A stretch of 64,000 nt of DNA from Gemmatimonadota bacterium (lineage in GTDB: Bacteria > Gemmatimonadota > Gemmatimonadetes > Longimicrobiales > Gaopeijiaceae). The position numbers were made by a program, and so were the translations under genes. Position 1 is the first letter of the stretch, and every line of letters begins with the position of its first letter. This document shows positions 27,211-36,198 of this stretch, piece after piece. A model generated the notes under the pieces. The model had not been told where the DNA came from. It saw nothing but the letters and a program-made list of their open reading frames with translations, and did not search any database. The DNA lies in the NCBI GenBank assembly GCA_022826005.1, contig JAJDVT010000104.1, forward strand, positions 1-64,000. Reading direction: 5' to 3'.

Positions 27211-27286
27211 CTTCTTGACTTGTCATACCAACTAGTTGTAGACTGGTCTAAACATCCGATCCGCCCAACACGTTTCAGCTGAAACG
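27211..27286 (+). promoter_or_regulatory. Promoter and operators of the second Phd/VapC locus
   Basis: CTTCTTGACT (27211-27220) gives a TTGACT -35, and TAGACT (27239-27244) a -10 at 18-bp spacing. The palindrome CAACTAGTTG (27229-27238) sits between them, and a perfect 16-bp palindrome CGTTTCAGCTGAAACG (27271-27286) ends 6 bp before the antitoxin ATG, likely a second site. Confidence 0.7.
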
Positions 27287-27292
27287 CGCTTC

Positions 27293-27538
27293 ATGTCCCA
27301 CATCGGCACGTTCGAGGCCAAGACGCACCTTCCCCGCCTGCTGCGGCGGGTGCAGGCCGGGGAACGGTTCGTCATCACCAGACACAACCGGCCGATCGCC
27401 GAGCTGATCCCCTACCGGGCCGAGGACGCGGCCGGGGTGGAAGCGGCGATTGCGGACCTGCGGGAATTCCAGCGAAGCCACACCCTGGGCGGGCTCTCGG
27501 TTCAGGAGATGATCGAAGCGGGCCGCAGGCGCCGATGA
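27293..27538 (+). CDS. Phd/YefM-family antitoxin
   Basis: 81 aa from ATG 27293. MSHIGTFEAKTHLPRLLRRVQAGERFVITRHNRPIAELIP is the Phd/YefM DNA-binding domain; the C-terminal part (DLREFQRSHTLGGLSVQEMIEAGR) is the toxin-binding tail. Its stop overlaps the toxin start (ATGA 27535-27538), ensuring coupled synthesis. Expected to repress its own promoter through the palindromes at 27229-27286. Confidence 0.9.
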   Translation: MSHIGTFEAKTHLPRLLRRVQAGERFVITRHNRPIAELIPYRAEDAAGVEAAIADLREFQRSHTLGGLSVQEMIEAGRRRR

Positions 27539-27951
27539 CCTTCGTGCTCGATTGCTCGGTGACGATGGCCTGGCTCTTCGCCGACGAGGCCACGCAGGAG
27601 ACCGAGCGGCTGCGCGATTCGCTGATCGGTGGGCGGGCGTTCGTTCCGGCGCTCTGGCCGATCGAGGTGGGCAACGTATTGCGTACGGCGACCCGGCGGG
27701 GGCGGATCGCCAGGGCGGACTGGGCGAGGATCCGCGACAACCTCGAAGCGCTACCGGTCGAGATCGATCCGGTTGCCACCTCCGTCGTCTGGGGAGACGT
27801 CCTCGAACTCGCGCACGACCACCGGCTCTCGGTCCATGACGCCGTGTACCTGGAGCTGGCGGGGCGAATGCGGCTTCCGCTTGCTACCCTGGATCCGGCA
27901 CTGGCGAGCGCGGCGCTCGGGCTTGGGCTGGACGTGCCGACGGTTGGGTGA
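27535..27951 (+). CDS. VapC-like PIN-domain ribonuclease toxin
   Basis: 138 aa PIN protein with all four expected acidic residues: Asp6 (FVLDCSV), Glu44 (PIEVGNVL), Asp102 (VHDAVYLELA) and Asp120 (ATLDPAL). It should be an active Mg-dependent RNase, unlike the altered VapC at 24073-24477. ATGA overlap with the Phd antitoxin makes a textbook type II module. Confidence 0.9.
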   Translation: MTFVLDCSVTMAWLFADEATQETERLRDSLIGGRAFVPALWPIEVGNVLRTATRRGRIARADWARIRDNLEALPVEIDPVATSVVWGDVLELAHDHRLSVHDAVYLELAGRMRLPLATLDPALASAALGLGLDVPTVG

Positions 27952-27966
27952 GCCGGACGGTTCCCC

Positions 27967-28635
27967 CTACAGGCAGACGGGTTTGCGCTCCGCGAGCTCC
28001 ACCCCCTCCTTCGCCGCAATCGCCTCCCACACGAAGGGCGCCTCGCCCGCGAAGGCGAGGCAATCGTACAGCGGCTCCATTCGGGTGGTGGCACCGGTGA
28101 AGGTGTAGGGACCGCTCAACCAGCTCTCTTTCGCCGTCAGGCGCGCGGTCCAGCCGCCCGCGGCCGTGCGGAGGTCGACCAGAATGTGTGCCGGCAAGCC
28201 GTAGTCCGACGGTGCGCCGAATCCGGGGAGATCGTCGACGGAGCCGGCGTATTCCCCGGTCAGCTCCAGATGCCGGTCCTGGGCGGTGACCAGTGCGTCC
28301 AACGCGGCGAGCCGGTCTTTCCGGGTTTGCTCGACCCACTCCTCCGTCAGGGTGTACCAAGCCCCCGACTGCACCTGGATCCCGTAGTTCTCTTCCACCC
28401 AGCGCCAGCACACCATCTCCCACGAATGGACTTGCCGGCCATCGTTCTTGAGCCACTCGGGAAAACCCTCGAGCTCGCCGTCGTGCACTTCGTGGTTGAG
28501 CAGGATGACAAAATCCGGCATGTCCTCTCCCACCGGACCCCTCGGGCGACACTTGGGCCCTTCGGATGGGCGATCGAGGACGCCTGTGGGTGCTACGCCC
28601 ACGAGCAGAAGCAGTGCGGTTGCGAGCTTTGGCAT
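27967..28635 (-). CDS. Exported protein with pilin-like C-terminal region
   Basis: 222 aa from ATG 28635, preceded by GGAGGAGG. The N-terminus (MPKLATALLLLVGVAPTG) is a Sec signal. The middle (EWLKNDGRQVHSWEMVCWRWVEENYG) is not recognised. The C-terminal region (ALDALVTAQDRHLELTGEYAGSVDDLPGFG...GWTARLTAKE) has the pattern of the globular domain of type IV pilins and pseudopilins, in which a helix is followed by YAxSxxxL and a small beta sheet, with C-terminal Cys residues. No prepilin cleavage site is present, so it is a soluble relative at most. Function unknown. Confidence 0.6.
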   Translation of the reverse strand: MPKLATALLLLVGVAPTGVLDRPSEGPKCRPRGPVGEDMPDFVILLNHEVHDGELEGFPEWLKNDGRQVHSWEMVCWRWVEENYGIQVQSGAWYTLTEEWVEQTRKDRLAALDALVTAQDRHLELTGEYAGSVDDLPGFGAPSDYGLPAHILVDLRTAAGGWTARLTAKESWLSGPYTFTGATTRMEPLYDCLAFAGEAPFVWEAIAAKEGVELAERKPVCL

Positions 28636-28744
28636 GGTATTCCTCCTCCGGGATCCGGTCCTGGGGCCTGTGCGGAGCGGGCTGTCGCCTGGTCGACTCC
28701 GTTCTGCTACCACCTACGAAAGATACGGTAGTTCTATTACAGTA

Positions 28745-28855
28745 GCCCCCAGCCCTCGTCGCTGCAAGCACGCTGGAGACGGTCGCGGAGACCGAATAGG
28801 GCGACGCCAGGTACAGATTGCCTCGGCCCGCTCCGCCCGTGGAGTTCCTGCGCAC
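28745..28855 (-). pseudogene. Fossil duplicate of an aconitase C-terminus
   Basis: In one frame the sequence reads RNSTGGAGRGNLYLASPYSV, closely matching RNFPGRSGPGRLYLVSPYSV of the aconitase at 29697-31943. DNA similarity covers about 28789-28852 against 29841-29910 in the same orientation. The rest of this second copy is absent; upstream lies the Xre gene instead. Confidence 0.75.
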
Positions 28856-28932
28856 TCCCCCCTCAGGTAGTCCCCGGCTTGGCTATGACGCACGCCCACC
28901 GTGGCAACGGTCTGCCTTAAGGACTCACCGCC

Positions 28933-29364
28933 TCACTCTTTTAGCCCCTTTCCGTCCGTTCTCAGGCGCGCATAGGTGGCCCGGATTAGCTCCTCCAAGG
29001 CCACTGCTCCTTCGGGATTCAGATGGGGGTCTCGATGGATAATGGAGGAGATCTGGGCGAGTGGGCTTGCTGAGCCAAACTCCTGAACCGCGTCGGCGCG
29101 CATGAAATGATCTGCCGGTATTCCAAGCCAAGCGGTCACGGCTGCAGGGCTGTTGACGTCTGGCTGGCGGCCTTGAGAGAGACGGGTGAGCGTGGATGCG
29201 CTAACGCCTGACTGTGCCGCTACGTCCTTCCAGGCGAGCCGGCGGGAACATCGCTCGGAGTCCATAGCGGCGTGTAGCGCGGCGACGTCGAAACGCCCTG
29301 TTCGGCCTTTTCTGGATTTCACACTTGCAATCCAGGCCCAAGTCTGGATCGGTTTCCGGATCAC
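28933..29364 (-). CDS. Xre-family helix-turn-helix regulator
   Basis: 143 aa as drawn from GTG 29364; a GTG at 29322 (KSRKGRTGRFDVAALHAAMD) is an alternative start and neither has an ideal ribosome site. The HTH is at about residues 42-66: LAWKDVAAQSGVSASTLTRLSQG, the Xre/Cro type. The C-terminal half (EELIRATYARLR) may mediate dimers. It lies between two copies of the aconitase 3' end, so the whole block may be an insertion. No toxin partner is directly adjacent. Confidence 0.75.
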   Translation of the reverse strand: MIRKPIQTWAWIASVKSRKGRTGRFDVAALHAAMDSERCSRRLAWKDVAAQSGVSASTLTRLSQGRQPDVNSPAAVTAWLGIPADHFMRADAVQEFGSASPLAQISSIIHRDPHLNPEGAVALEELIRATYARLRTDGKGLKE

Positions 29365-29611
29365 CTTCCAGTACCCGTACGCCGACGTGTATCCTCATTT
29401 CACGAACGCGAACTTGGCGAGGTCGGACGGACGCAGCCTGCGAGGCGGCTTCGGAACGGCAACGTAACCTGATGGGAATGACCGCCAAGCAGACCATCCT
29501 AGGCGAGACCAATCCGCTGGCGTACCGAGCGACACGGCTGTGTGGGCTATTCTCATCTACGAACTGCCAATCGGTGGCGCCAATTGGCAGGTGAATGTGG
29601 CGACGCGACGG

Positions 29612-29760
29612 TCACCGCCACGAGAACTTGCGAACCTCCTGAGCGGCCTTGATGGATTCCTCCTTCATCCGATCGAACTCCTGCAACGCCTTGTCGCTAA
29701 TCGTCAGGGAGATGCCGATTTTGCTGGCGGGGATGCTTGCCCGCTTCGTGCCGCCGGTGG
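29612..29760 (-). other. Possible remnant C-terminus of a small gene
   Basis: The frame ends with KIGISLTISDKALQEFDRMK then EESIKAAQEVRKFSWR and stop, a protein-like amphipathic stretch of lower GC than its surroundings. No start codon is found before the G-rich segment at 29783-29825, and the aconitase frame runs through the same DNA in another phase. Likely a truncated gene fused against the aconitase end. Confidence 0.35.
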
Positions 29761-31943
29761 CTTCTCGGCCCGCCAGCCGTCGCGCGCCCCACCCCCACCC
29801 CCGGCTCCCACCCCACCACCCTGCCCGCCACCGCCGACGCGGCGACCGAATACGGCGACACCAGGTACAGCCGGCCCGGCCCCGAGCGGCCCGGGAAGTT
29901 GCGGTTCTGGGACGACACCGACACCTGATCCGGCGAGCGCGTGATCCCCGGCCCGGCCGCGATGCACGCACCGCAACCCGGCTCGATGAACTCGGCGCCG
30001 ATCGCGCGGAAGAGATCCAGATACCCCTGCTCGCGCGCGTACTCGCGCACGTCGGTCGAGCCGCACTGGATGTAGCAGTTCACATCCGGGTGGACCCCGC
30101 GCCCCTCGCGCTCCCACGCCTCGCGGAAGACCCGGGCATACATGTCCATGTCCTCCTTCTTGCCCGCGGTGCATGACCCGGCGTAGGCGATCTCGATCGG
30201 CACCGCGTCGGCGAGTTCGTCGATGTAGAGGCCGTTTCCGGGGTCGCCCGGCAGCGCGACCATCGGGCGCAGCCGCGAGGCGTCGATCTCGATGATCTTG
30301 ACGTACTCGGCGCCCGGGTCGCTGTGCACGCCGTCAACCATCGCCTTGGCCCACGCCGGGTCCATGCCCCGCTCCTCGACCAGGAACTCGACGGTGCGGT
30401 CGTCGGCCGCGACCAGGCCGGTGAAGGCACCCACCTCGGCGGCCATGTTGGTCATGGTGGCGCGCTCGTCGACGCTCAGCTGCTCCACGACCGGCCCCGC
30501 ATACTCGATAATCTGCCCGATCGCGTGGCCGTCGCGCACGTAGGGGTGGCGCAGGATCTCGAGCATGAGGTCCTTGGCGGTGCAGTTCGCGGGGAGCGTG
30601 CCGTCCACCACCACCTTGAACGAAGGCGGGATCCGCGCCCGCACGTCCTTCGTGATCCACGAGTTGAAGATCGCCGTGGTGCCCACCCCGAAGGCCAGCG
30701 CCCCGACCGCGCCAGCGTGGGGCGTGTGCGAATCGGTCCCGATAATCAGCATCCCGGGCTCGGCGTAGTCCTCCAGAATCTTCGAGTGGCAGATCGCCTC
30801 GGAGCCCATCACGTGGCCCTGCTGCTCTCCGTAGAGGCGAATCCCCTGCTTCTCCGAGAACTCCCGCTGCTTGACCTCCAGCTCGTTGGCGACCGCCAGC
30901 AGCCCCTGCTCGATGCGCTCCTGGCTCATCACCTTGTGCAGGAAGGTCAGGTGGTCGCGGAAGAAGAGGATCGAGTCCGGGTCGAGGACCTTCGCGTCGG
31001 CGCCCAGCTTCTGCTCGAAGAAGATGGCGGCCATCGGGGTCACGTACTCGTGCGAGAAGCGGATGTCGGCGCGGAAGAAGCCGGCCTCGCCGGGCTCGGC
31101 CCAGTCGGTGCCGATGAGCCCCTCGGCGGCGTCGACGACCCATTTGCTGGCGAAGATCTTCTCGCCGAGCGTCATGGGGCGGGCCGGAGCGGGCCCTCGC
31201 GGGACGACGTCGGCCTGGCCATCACGGGCGGGCGCCGGGCGTTCGGATGCTCCGCCGGGAAGGGCCGCGTGGCCAGCCGCAGCCCGCGGCGCCGGCAGCG
31301 TCACATCCCCCTGCAACCGTGCCATGTTGAACTCGAAGAGCCCGCCGTACTCGATGATCTGCCGGGTGATCTCGTCCGTCCCCGCCGTGAACTCGCTCAG
31401 CGGGATCGGCTCGCCTGACCGGATGCGCTCGATGAGGCCGAAGTCGGTCGTGGTCAGAATCCCCAGATTCTGGCAGTTCTCGTTGTAGATGCGCTCGATG
31501 CTCTCGCTGACGACGATCTTGATCCCGGCCATCAGTTCGGCGTATGGGCTCTGTTCGCGGCTGGAGCCCTTGCCGCGACGCTTGCCGGCCACGGAGCAGA
31601 CGAATCCGCCGGCGCGCACGGTCCCGCGCTCGATCGGCGCCTCCGTACCGCCGTTCCCGCTTGCGACCTCCAGCCCCAGGTACGGGAAGTCACCCAGCGT
31701 CTCGTCGTAGAAGAAGCAGATGTAGGCCGGGGTGATCTCGTCGGTGCTGATCTGGTCGCGAAGTCGTGTCTTCAGGTCTGGCGTCAGCTCCGGATCCAAT
31801 CCCTCGTGGAGCTGGCGCCGGATCAACTCGGCGTCGTCCGCCAGGAAGAGGACGCGGCCGCCGAAGGAGATCTCCGGCGGGCGCTTGGCGACTGGCCGGG
31901 CGGGGGGACCGCCGCTCACCGGCTTCCGGCTTCCGCGGTGCAT
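29697..31943 (-). CDS. Aconitase-superfamily hydratase, swivel domain first
   Basis: 748 aa. Domain order is that of AcnB without its HEAT-like domain: the swivel domain comes first (ISTDEITPAYICFFYDE...GKRRGKGSSREQSPYAE), then the Fe-S catalytic domains (FSHEYVTPMAA, GTDSHTPHAGA, TNMAAEVGAFTG). Cluster cysteines are visible in AGSCTAGKKEDMDMYA and EPGCGACIAAGPG. It should isomerise citrate to isocitrate in the TCA cycle, though related hydratases act on isopropylmalate or homoaconitate. A Gly/Ala/Pro-rich linker joins the two parts. The last about 35 residues after SVAASAVAGRVVGW do not look like the family and run over a G-rich repeat, so the true end was probably lost. Start is uncertain; ATG 31943 lacks a clear ribosome site. 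Confidence 0.8.
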   Translation of the reverse strand: MHRGSRKPVSGGPPARPVAKRPPEISFGGRVLFLADDAELIRRQLHEGLDPELTPDLKTRLRDQISTDEITPAYICFFYDETLGDFPYLGLEVASGNGGTEAPIERGTVRAGGFVCSVAGKRRGKGSSREQSPYAELMAGIKIVVSESIERIYNENCQNLGILTTTDFGLIERIRSGEPIPLSEFTAGTDEITRQIIEYGGLFEFNMARLQGDVTLPAPRAAAGHAALPGGASERPAPARDGQADVVPRGPAPARPMTLGEKIFASKWVVDAAEGLIGTDWAEPGEAGFFRADIRFSHEYVTPMAAIFFEQKLGADAKVLDPDSILFFRDHLTFLHKVMSQERIEQGLLAVANELEVKQREFSEKQGIRLYGEQQGHVMGSEAICHSKILEDYAEPGMLIIGTDSHTPHAGAVGALAFGVGTTAIFNSWITKDVRARIPPSFKVVVDGTLPANCTAKDLMLEILRHPYVRDGHAIGQIIEYAGPVVEQLSVDERATMTNMAAEVGAFTGLVAADDRTVEFLVEERGMDPAWAKAMVDGVHSDPGAEYVKIIEIDASRLRPMVALPGDPGNGLYIDELADAVPIEIAYAGSCTAGKKEDMDMYARVFREAWEREGRGVHPDVNCYIQCGSTDVREYAREQGYLDLFRAIGAEFIEPGCGACIAAGPGITRSPDQVSVSSQNRNFPGRSGPGRLYLVSPYSVAASAVAGRVVGWEPGVGVGRATAGGPRSHRRHEAGKHPRQQNRHLPDD

Positions 31944-31974
31944 CCGCGAAGCGACCAGTGAGCGGCGGCCGCCA

Positions 31975-33369
31975 TCAACTGAAGTCCCTCCCCAGGATCA
32001 CGAACAGGATGATCGCGAGCACCGCGGCCGGTGCGATGAACCGGACGAAGAACCGCCAGGCGCCGTAGTGGAACCACTTGGGCTGCGAGCCGTCCACCAG
32101 CTCGGACTCGGTGTCCTTGCGGGTCATGAACCAGCCGACCGCGATCGTGATCCCCAGGCCGCCGATCGGCAGCATCCAGTTGGAGACGAAGTGGTCGGCG
32201 GTGGAGAACCAGCCTTCCTTGCCCGCGAATACCTCCAGCTCCGAGAAGAACGGGGCGCCGGTGAAGGACAGCGCCGCGAAGATGGTGAAGATGAAGATCG
32301 CCACTCCCGACCCGACCGTGGCCTTGTTGCGCGCGAGGCCGCGTTCATCGATCAGGTAGCTGGTCACGACCTCGAGCAGCGAGATCGTCGACGTCAGCGC
32401 GGCCAGCGCCACCAGCACGTAGAAGAGCGGCCCCAGGACGACGCCGAAGGGCACCTGCGTGTAGAACAGCTCCGGGAGCGCGACGAAGAGCATGCCCACC
32501 GCTCCGACCTCGCCCGCGTCGACCTGTTGCTGCATCCCCGTCACGGAGAAGATCACGGAGAACATGATGATCGTGGCGAAGAGCGCGATGACGGTGTCCA
32601 GCGCCACGATCGCACCCGACGCCTTCACCACCGACTGCTTGCGCGAGATGTACGAGCCGTAGGTGATCATCGCCCCCATCCCCAGCGACAGCGTGAAGAA
32701 CGAGTGGCCTACGGCTTCCAGCACGCTGCTCGGTTCGAGTTCGGCAAAGTTCGGGCGGAAGATGAAGGTGAGCGCTTCCCCGGATCCGCTCATTCCCAGC
32801 GCGCTGACGAGCATCAGGATCAGGATGCCGAACAGGATCGGCAGGAAGATACGGGCAACCCGCTCGATCCCCTTGCTGACCCCGAAGTAGACGACCGCGA
32901 TGGTCGCGGCGCTGAAGGCAAGCGAGAGGCCCAGCTGCAGCGGCGCGCTGCTGACCTGTTCGTTGAAGAGGTCCCCGGCAACCATGCCCTCAGGGAAGCC
33001 GCCGAAGGTCCATCCGACCGTCTTGGCGAAGTAGAAGAGCGACCAGCCCGCGATGACCGTGTAGTAGCTCAGCAGGATGAAGCCCGCGGTCACGCCCCAG
33101 CCGCCGATGACCCCCCAGGCCGGCCCGGCTGCGTCCTTGAGCGCCCCCACCGCGCTCTTCTGGCTCCGGCGCCCGATCAGCAGCTCCGCCATCATGATCG
33201 GCAGACCCACGGCCGCAATGCAGAGCAAGTACACGAGGACGAAGGCTCCTCCGTCGTTCACCCAGGTGATGTAGGGGAACTTCCAGAGGTTGCCCAGGCC
33301 GATCGCGCTGCCGGTGGCGGCCAGCACGAGGCCGGTGTTGGAACTCCAATGGTCGCGGGGTTGGGACAT
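31975..33369 (-). CDS. Sodium:neurotransmitter symporter family transporter
   Basis: 464 aa from ATG 33369. The signature WSSNTGLVLAATGSAIGLGN and LWKFPY forms the start of TM1 with the sodium and substrate-binding unwound segment of LeuT-type transporters. About 11-12 hydrophobic helices follow, including GHSFFTLSLGMGAMITYGSY (TM6), the second half of the binding site. Bacterial members take up amino acids with Na+. Substrate is not evident. It is divergent from the nucleoside ABC operon, sharing a 130-bp promoter gap, and lies upstream of the aconitase on the same strand. Confidence 0.9.
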   Translation of the reverse strand: MSQPRDHWSSNTGLVLAATGSAIGLGNLWKFPYITWVNDGGAFVLVYLLCIAAVGLPIMMAELLIGRRSQKSAVGALKDAAGPAWGVIGGWGVTAGFILLSYYTVIAGWSLFYFAKTVGWTFGGFPEGMVAGDLFNEQVSSAPLQLGLSLAFSAATIAVVYFGVSKGIERVARIFLPILFGILILMLVSALGMSGSGEALTFIFRPNFAELEPSSVLEAVGHSFFTLSLGMGAMITYGSYISRKQSVVKASGAIVALDTVIALFATIIMFSVIFSVTGMQQQVDAGEVGAVGMLFVALPELFYTQVPFGVVLGPLFYVLVALAALTSTISLLEVVTSYLIDERGLARNKATVGSGVAIFIFTIFAALSFTGAPFFSELEVFAGKEGWFSTADHFVSNWMLPIGGLGITIAVGWFMTRKDTESELVDGSQPKWFHYGAWRFFVRFIAPAAVLAIILFVILGRDFS

Positions 33370-33499
33370 GGGGGCTTCCAGTCGGTTGGGAGGTGGGCCT
33401 TCGATCAGCCGTATATTGTACTGTCCGAATCCGAAGGGGCACCAGACCGGTTCTTCCGTCGAGCACCGCCTGCGCCACTCCAAAGCTGCGAGAACTGCC

Positions 33500-34522
33500 A
33501 TGTTCCGTTACCTGCGCTGCCTGCCAATCGTTCCGCTTTTGATCTCCACCGCGTGCGGCGGTGACTCGACCGCCGCCGACGGATCCGCCGTCGCCCTGCT
33601 CACTTCCGGCCCGGTCAGCGACGCGGGGTGGCACGCGGGCGCCTACGAGGGGCTGCAGATGATCGGCGACTCGCTGGGGGTGCATATCTCCCACGAACAG
33701 ACCCGCACACCCGCCGACTTCGACAACGCTTTCATCTCCTACGCGGAGAGCGGATACGGGCTGATCTTCGGGCACGGCTTCGAGTACCAGGACGCGGCCA
33801 GCCGGGCGGGCGAGGCCTACCCGGGCGTCACCTTCGTGGTGTCGTCGGGGTCGCGGCCCTCGGCGAATGTCGTGCCGATCATCTTCGGGTTGCATGAAGC
33901 GTCCTACCTGGCGGGGATGGCGGCGGGCGCGATCACCGAGAGCGGGATCGTGGGGATGGTCGGCGGCGTGGAGATCCCGTCCGCCAAGGGCACCTTCATC
34001 GCCTTCGAAGCCGGTGTGAAGGCGATGCGCGAGGACGCGACGGTGCTCGAGACCTTCATCGGCAGCTGGGACAACGCCTCGGCGGCCAAGGAGGCGGCGG
34101 CGGCGCAGCTGCGCCAGGGCGCGGACGCGCTGATCCACAACGTCGACGCCGCGAGCTTCGGCTTCTTCCAGGCGGTGCGCGAGGCGCGGGAGGGCGGGCG
34201 CACTGCGTGGGCCTTCGGGATGAACCGCGACCAGAACGATGTGGCGCCCGACGTGATCGCGGGGAGCGCGGTGATCAACATCCCGCAGATCTTTCTGCAG
34301 ACGGCGCGGGCATGGCGGGACGGGACGCTGGAGGGCCCCCTGTATACGGGACTCGCAACCGGCGCGGTGGATTTCGTGCCGAACCCGGAGCAGCCGCGGG
34401 TCATCCCGCCGATGGCGCTCGTGCAGATCGAGGAGGCCCGCATGCTGATCATCGAGGAGAAGATCGAGGTGCCGCGGATCGATTTCGTGGAGCCGGCGGC
34501 GGGGGATCCGCCTTCCGCCTGA
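33500..34522 (+). CDS. BMP-family (PnrA-like) nucleoside-binding lipoprotein
   Basis: 340 aa from ATG 33500. The signal ends PLLISTACGG, a plausible lipobox, so it is a lipid-anchored substrate-binding protein. Family features: TSGPVSDAGWHAGAYEGLQM at the start, GHGFEYQDAA in the middle and AWAFGMNRDQNDVAPDVIAGS near the C-terminus. PnrA/BmpA proteins bind purine nucleosides. Directly followed, with 5 nt gap, by its ATPase and two permeases, forming a complete importer operon to 38243. Confidence 0.9.
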   Translation: MFRYLRCLPIVPLLISTACGGDSTAADGSAVALLTSGPVSDAGWHAGAYEGLQMIGDSLGVHISHEQTRTPADFDNAFISYAESGYGLIFGHGFEYQDAASRAGEAYPGVTFVVSSGSRPSANVVPIIFGLHEASYLAGMAAGAITESGIVGMVGGVEIPSAKGTFIAFEAGVKAMREDATVLETFIGSWDNASAAKEAAAAQLRQGADALIHNVDAASFGFFQAVREAREGGRTAWAFGMNRDQNDVAPDVIAGSAVINIPQIFLQTARAWRDGTLEGPLYTGLATGAVDFVPNPEQPRVIPPMALVQIEEARMLIIEEKIEVPRIDFVEPAAGDPPSA

Positions 34523-34527
34523 CCGGC

Positions 34528-36078
34528 ATGGGCAGCGCCGCGAGACTTCAGGGCGCCACGAAGCGGTTCGGGGCGGTATGGGCCCTGGAGGGAGTCGACT
34601 TCGAACTTGCCCCGGGGGAGATTCACGGGCTGCTGGGCGAGAACGGCGCCGGGAAGACCACGCTGGCGCGGGTTGTGGCGGGTCTCCTGACGCCGGAGGC
34701 CGGGCGGGTCGAGATCGGCGGCCGCGAGGTCAGGCTGGGCAGTGCGGCGGAGGCCCGGGCCCTGGGAGTGGCGATGGTGCATCAGCACTTCTCGCTGGTG
34801 CCCCGGTTCACCGGGTTCGAGAATGTGGTGCTGTTCAATGCGGAGGCGTGGACTCCGCACGGGGGTGTCCGCGCGGGCTACCGTGAGCGGATCGAGGCGC
34901 GGGCTGCCGAACTCGGGTTGCCGGTGGAGCTTGATGTGCCGGTGGAGCGCATGGGCGTGGCCGACCGCCAGCGGATCGAGATCCTCAAGGCGCTGATGGG
35001 GGAGACCCGGGTCCTGCTCCTGGACGAGCCCACCGCCGTGCTCGCCCCGCAGGAGGTGGAAGGGCTGTTCGCGGTGCTCCGCCGGGTGGCCGCCGCCGGA
35101 ACGGGGATCGTGCTGGTGGCCCACAAGCTGGACGAGGTGCTGGCCGCAGCCGACCGGGTTACGGTGCTGAGGCGGGGGCGGTGGGTGCTGACGCGGGAGG
35201 CGGCGGCGGTGACGGCGCGCGAGTTGGCGGACGCGATGGTGGGGGCGCGCTCGCCTGGCAGCGGACCCCGGGACGCAGCCGGGGCCGGGCCGCGGTTGGA
35301 GGGGGCCGCCGGGGCCGGTCCATCCGATGATGAGCAGCGGAGGCCCCCGCGCCACACCCCCGAGCCGCCGATCGTGGCCGAGCTCAGGGACGTTGCCGCG
35401 GTGAGCGCGGGAGGGGCGGGGCTGCGGGGCGTGTCGCTGGCGGTGCGCCGGGGCGAGATCCTGGGGATCGCCGGTGTGGGCGGGAACGGGCAGCGGACGC
35501 TGGCCGCGGTGCTCGCCGGGCTTCAGGCCCCGGATGAGGGAAACGCCGCGCTGCCGGACGAGGTGGGGTGGATTCCGCAGGAGCGGGACGGCGAAGGGCT
35601 TGTGAACGGTTTCACAATCGCCGAAAACGTGGCGCTGGCGGTGCATGTGAAGGGGGCCTACCGGAAGGGTGTGTGGTTCGACTGGGCGGCGGTGGAGGAA
35701 GCGGCAGCCGTGCTCGTCGGCCAGATGGATGTGCGTTCGGGGGCGCCCGGGGTGGCCGCCGGGACGCTGTCTGGGGGGAACCAGCAGAAGATGGTCGCCG
35801 GGCGGGAGTTCCTTCGCAGCGGGGAACTGCTCGTCGCCGAATCGCCGACCCGGGGGCTCGACGTCAAGGCGACAGTAGCAGTGCGTGAACGGATCAGGGC
35901 CCTCGCCAGGGAGGGCGGCCGCCGCCCCGGCATCGTGCTGATCTCCGCCGATCTGGACGAGATCCTTGAGCAGTCGGACCGGATCGCGGTGATGGTGCGC
36001 GGGCGGCTGATTCCCGTGCCGCCGGAGGATCACAATCCGGCCGCCATCGGGGAACTGATGCTGGCGGTCCGTGGATAA
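34528..36078 (+). CDS. Nucleoside ABC importer, double-ATPase subunit
   Basis: 516 aa with two ABC cassettes. Cassette 1 has a normal Walker A (GENGAGKTT) and Walker B (VLLLDEPTAVL) but a degenerate signature (MGVADRQRIEI). Cassette 2 has a degenerate Walker A (GVGGNGQRTL, no GK[ST]), a good signature (LSGGNQQKM), and a Walker B lacking the catalytic Glu (LLVAESPTRGLD). This asymmetric arrangement is normal for the YufO/RbsA-type family: one working ATP site is made of the good parts of both halves. The linker between cassettes is unusually long and Gly/Ala/Pro-rich. Followed by a 120-bp gap before the first permease. Confidence 0.92.
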   Translation: MGSAARLQGATKRFGAVWALEGVDFELAPGEIHGLLGENGAGKTTLARVVAGLLTPEAGRVEIGGREVRLGSAAEARALGVAMVHQHFSLVPRFTGFENVVLFNAEAWTPHGGVRAGYRERIEARAAELGLPVELDVPVERMGVADRQRIEILKALMGETRVLLLDEPTAVLAPQEVEGLFAVLRRVAAAGTGIVLVAHKLDEVLAAADRVTVLRRGRWVLTREAAAVTARELADAMVGARSPGSGPRDAAGAGPRLEGAAGAGPSDDEQRRPPRHTPEPPIVAELRDVAAVSAGGAGLRGVSLAVRRGEILGIAGVGGNGQRTLAAVLAGLQAPDEGNAALPDEVGWIPQERDGEGLVNGFTIAENVALAVHVKGAYRKGVWFDWAAVEEAAAVLVGQMDVRSGAPGVAAGTLSGGNQQKMVAGREFLRSGELLVAESPTRGLDVKATVAVRERIRALAREGGRRPGIVLISADLDEILEQSDRIAVMVRGRLIPVPPEDHNPAAIGELMLAVRG

Positions 36079-36198
36079 CCCCCGCGTAATACCGAAGGCG
36101 CCGGGACGCCGGGCTGGCAAGGCACGAGCCGGCAGCAGCAGCGGCGAGCGCGTCCAGGCGGAGGCCCGCGACGGAGCTGGCCCGGGGGAGACCTCCGG

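Noticed and set aside
29783-29825. G-quadruplex control element at the aconitase 3' end
   Set aside because: G-runs exist on the minus strand, but in such GC-rich DNA and next to a gene junction they are not distinctive.
34528-36078. Broken ABC ATPase because of degenerate Walker and signature motifs
   Set aside because: Asymmetric degeneration between the two cassettes is normal in the nucleoside/ribose importer family.
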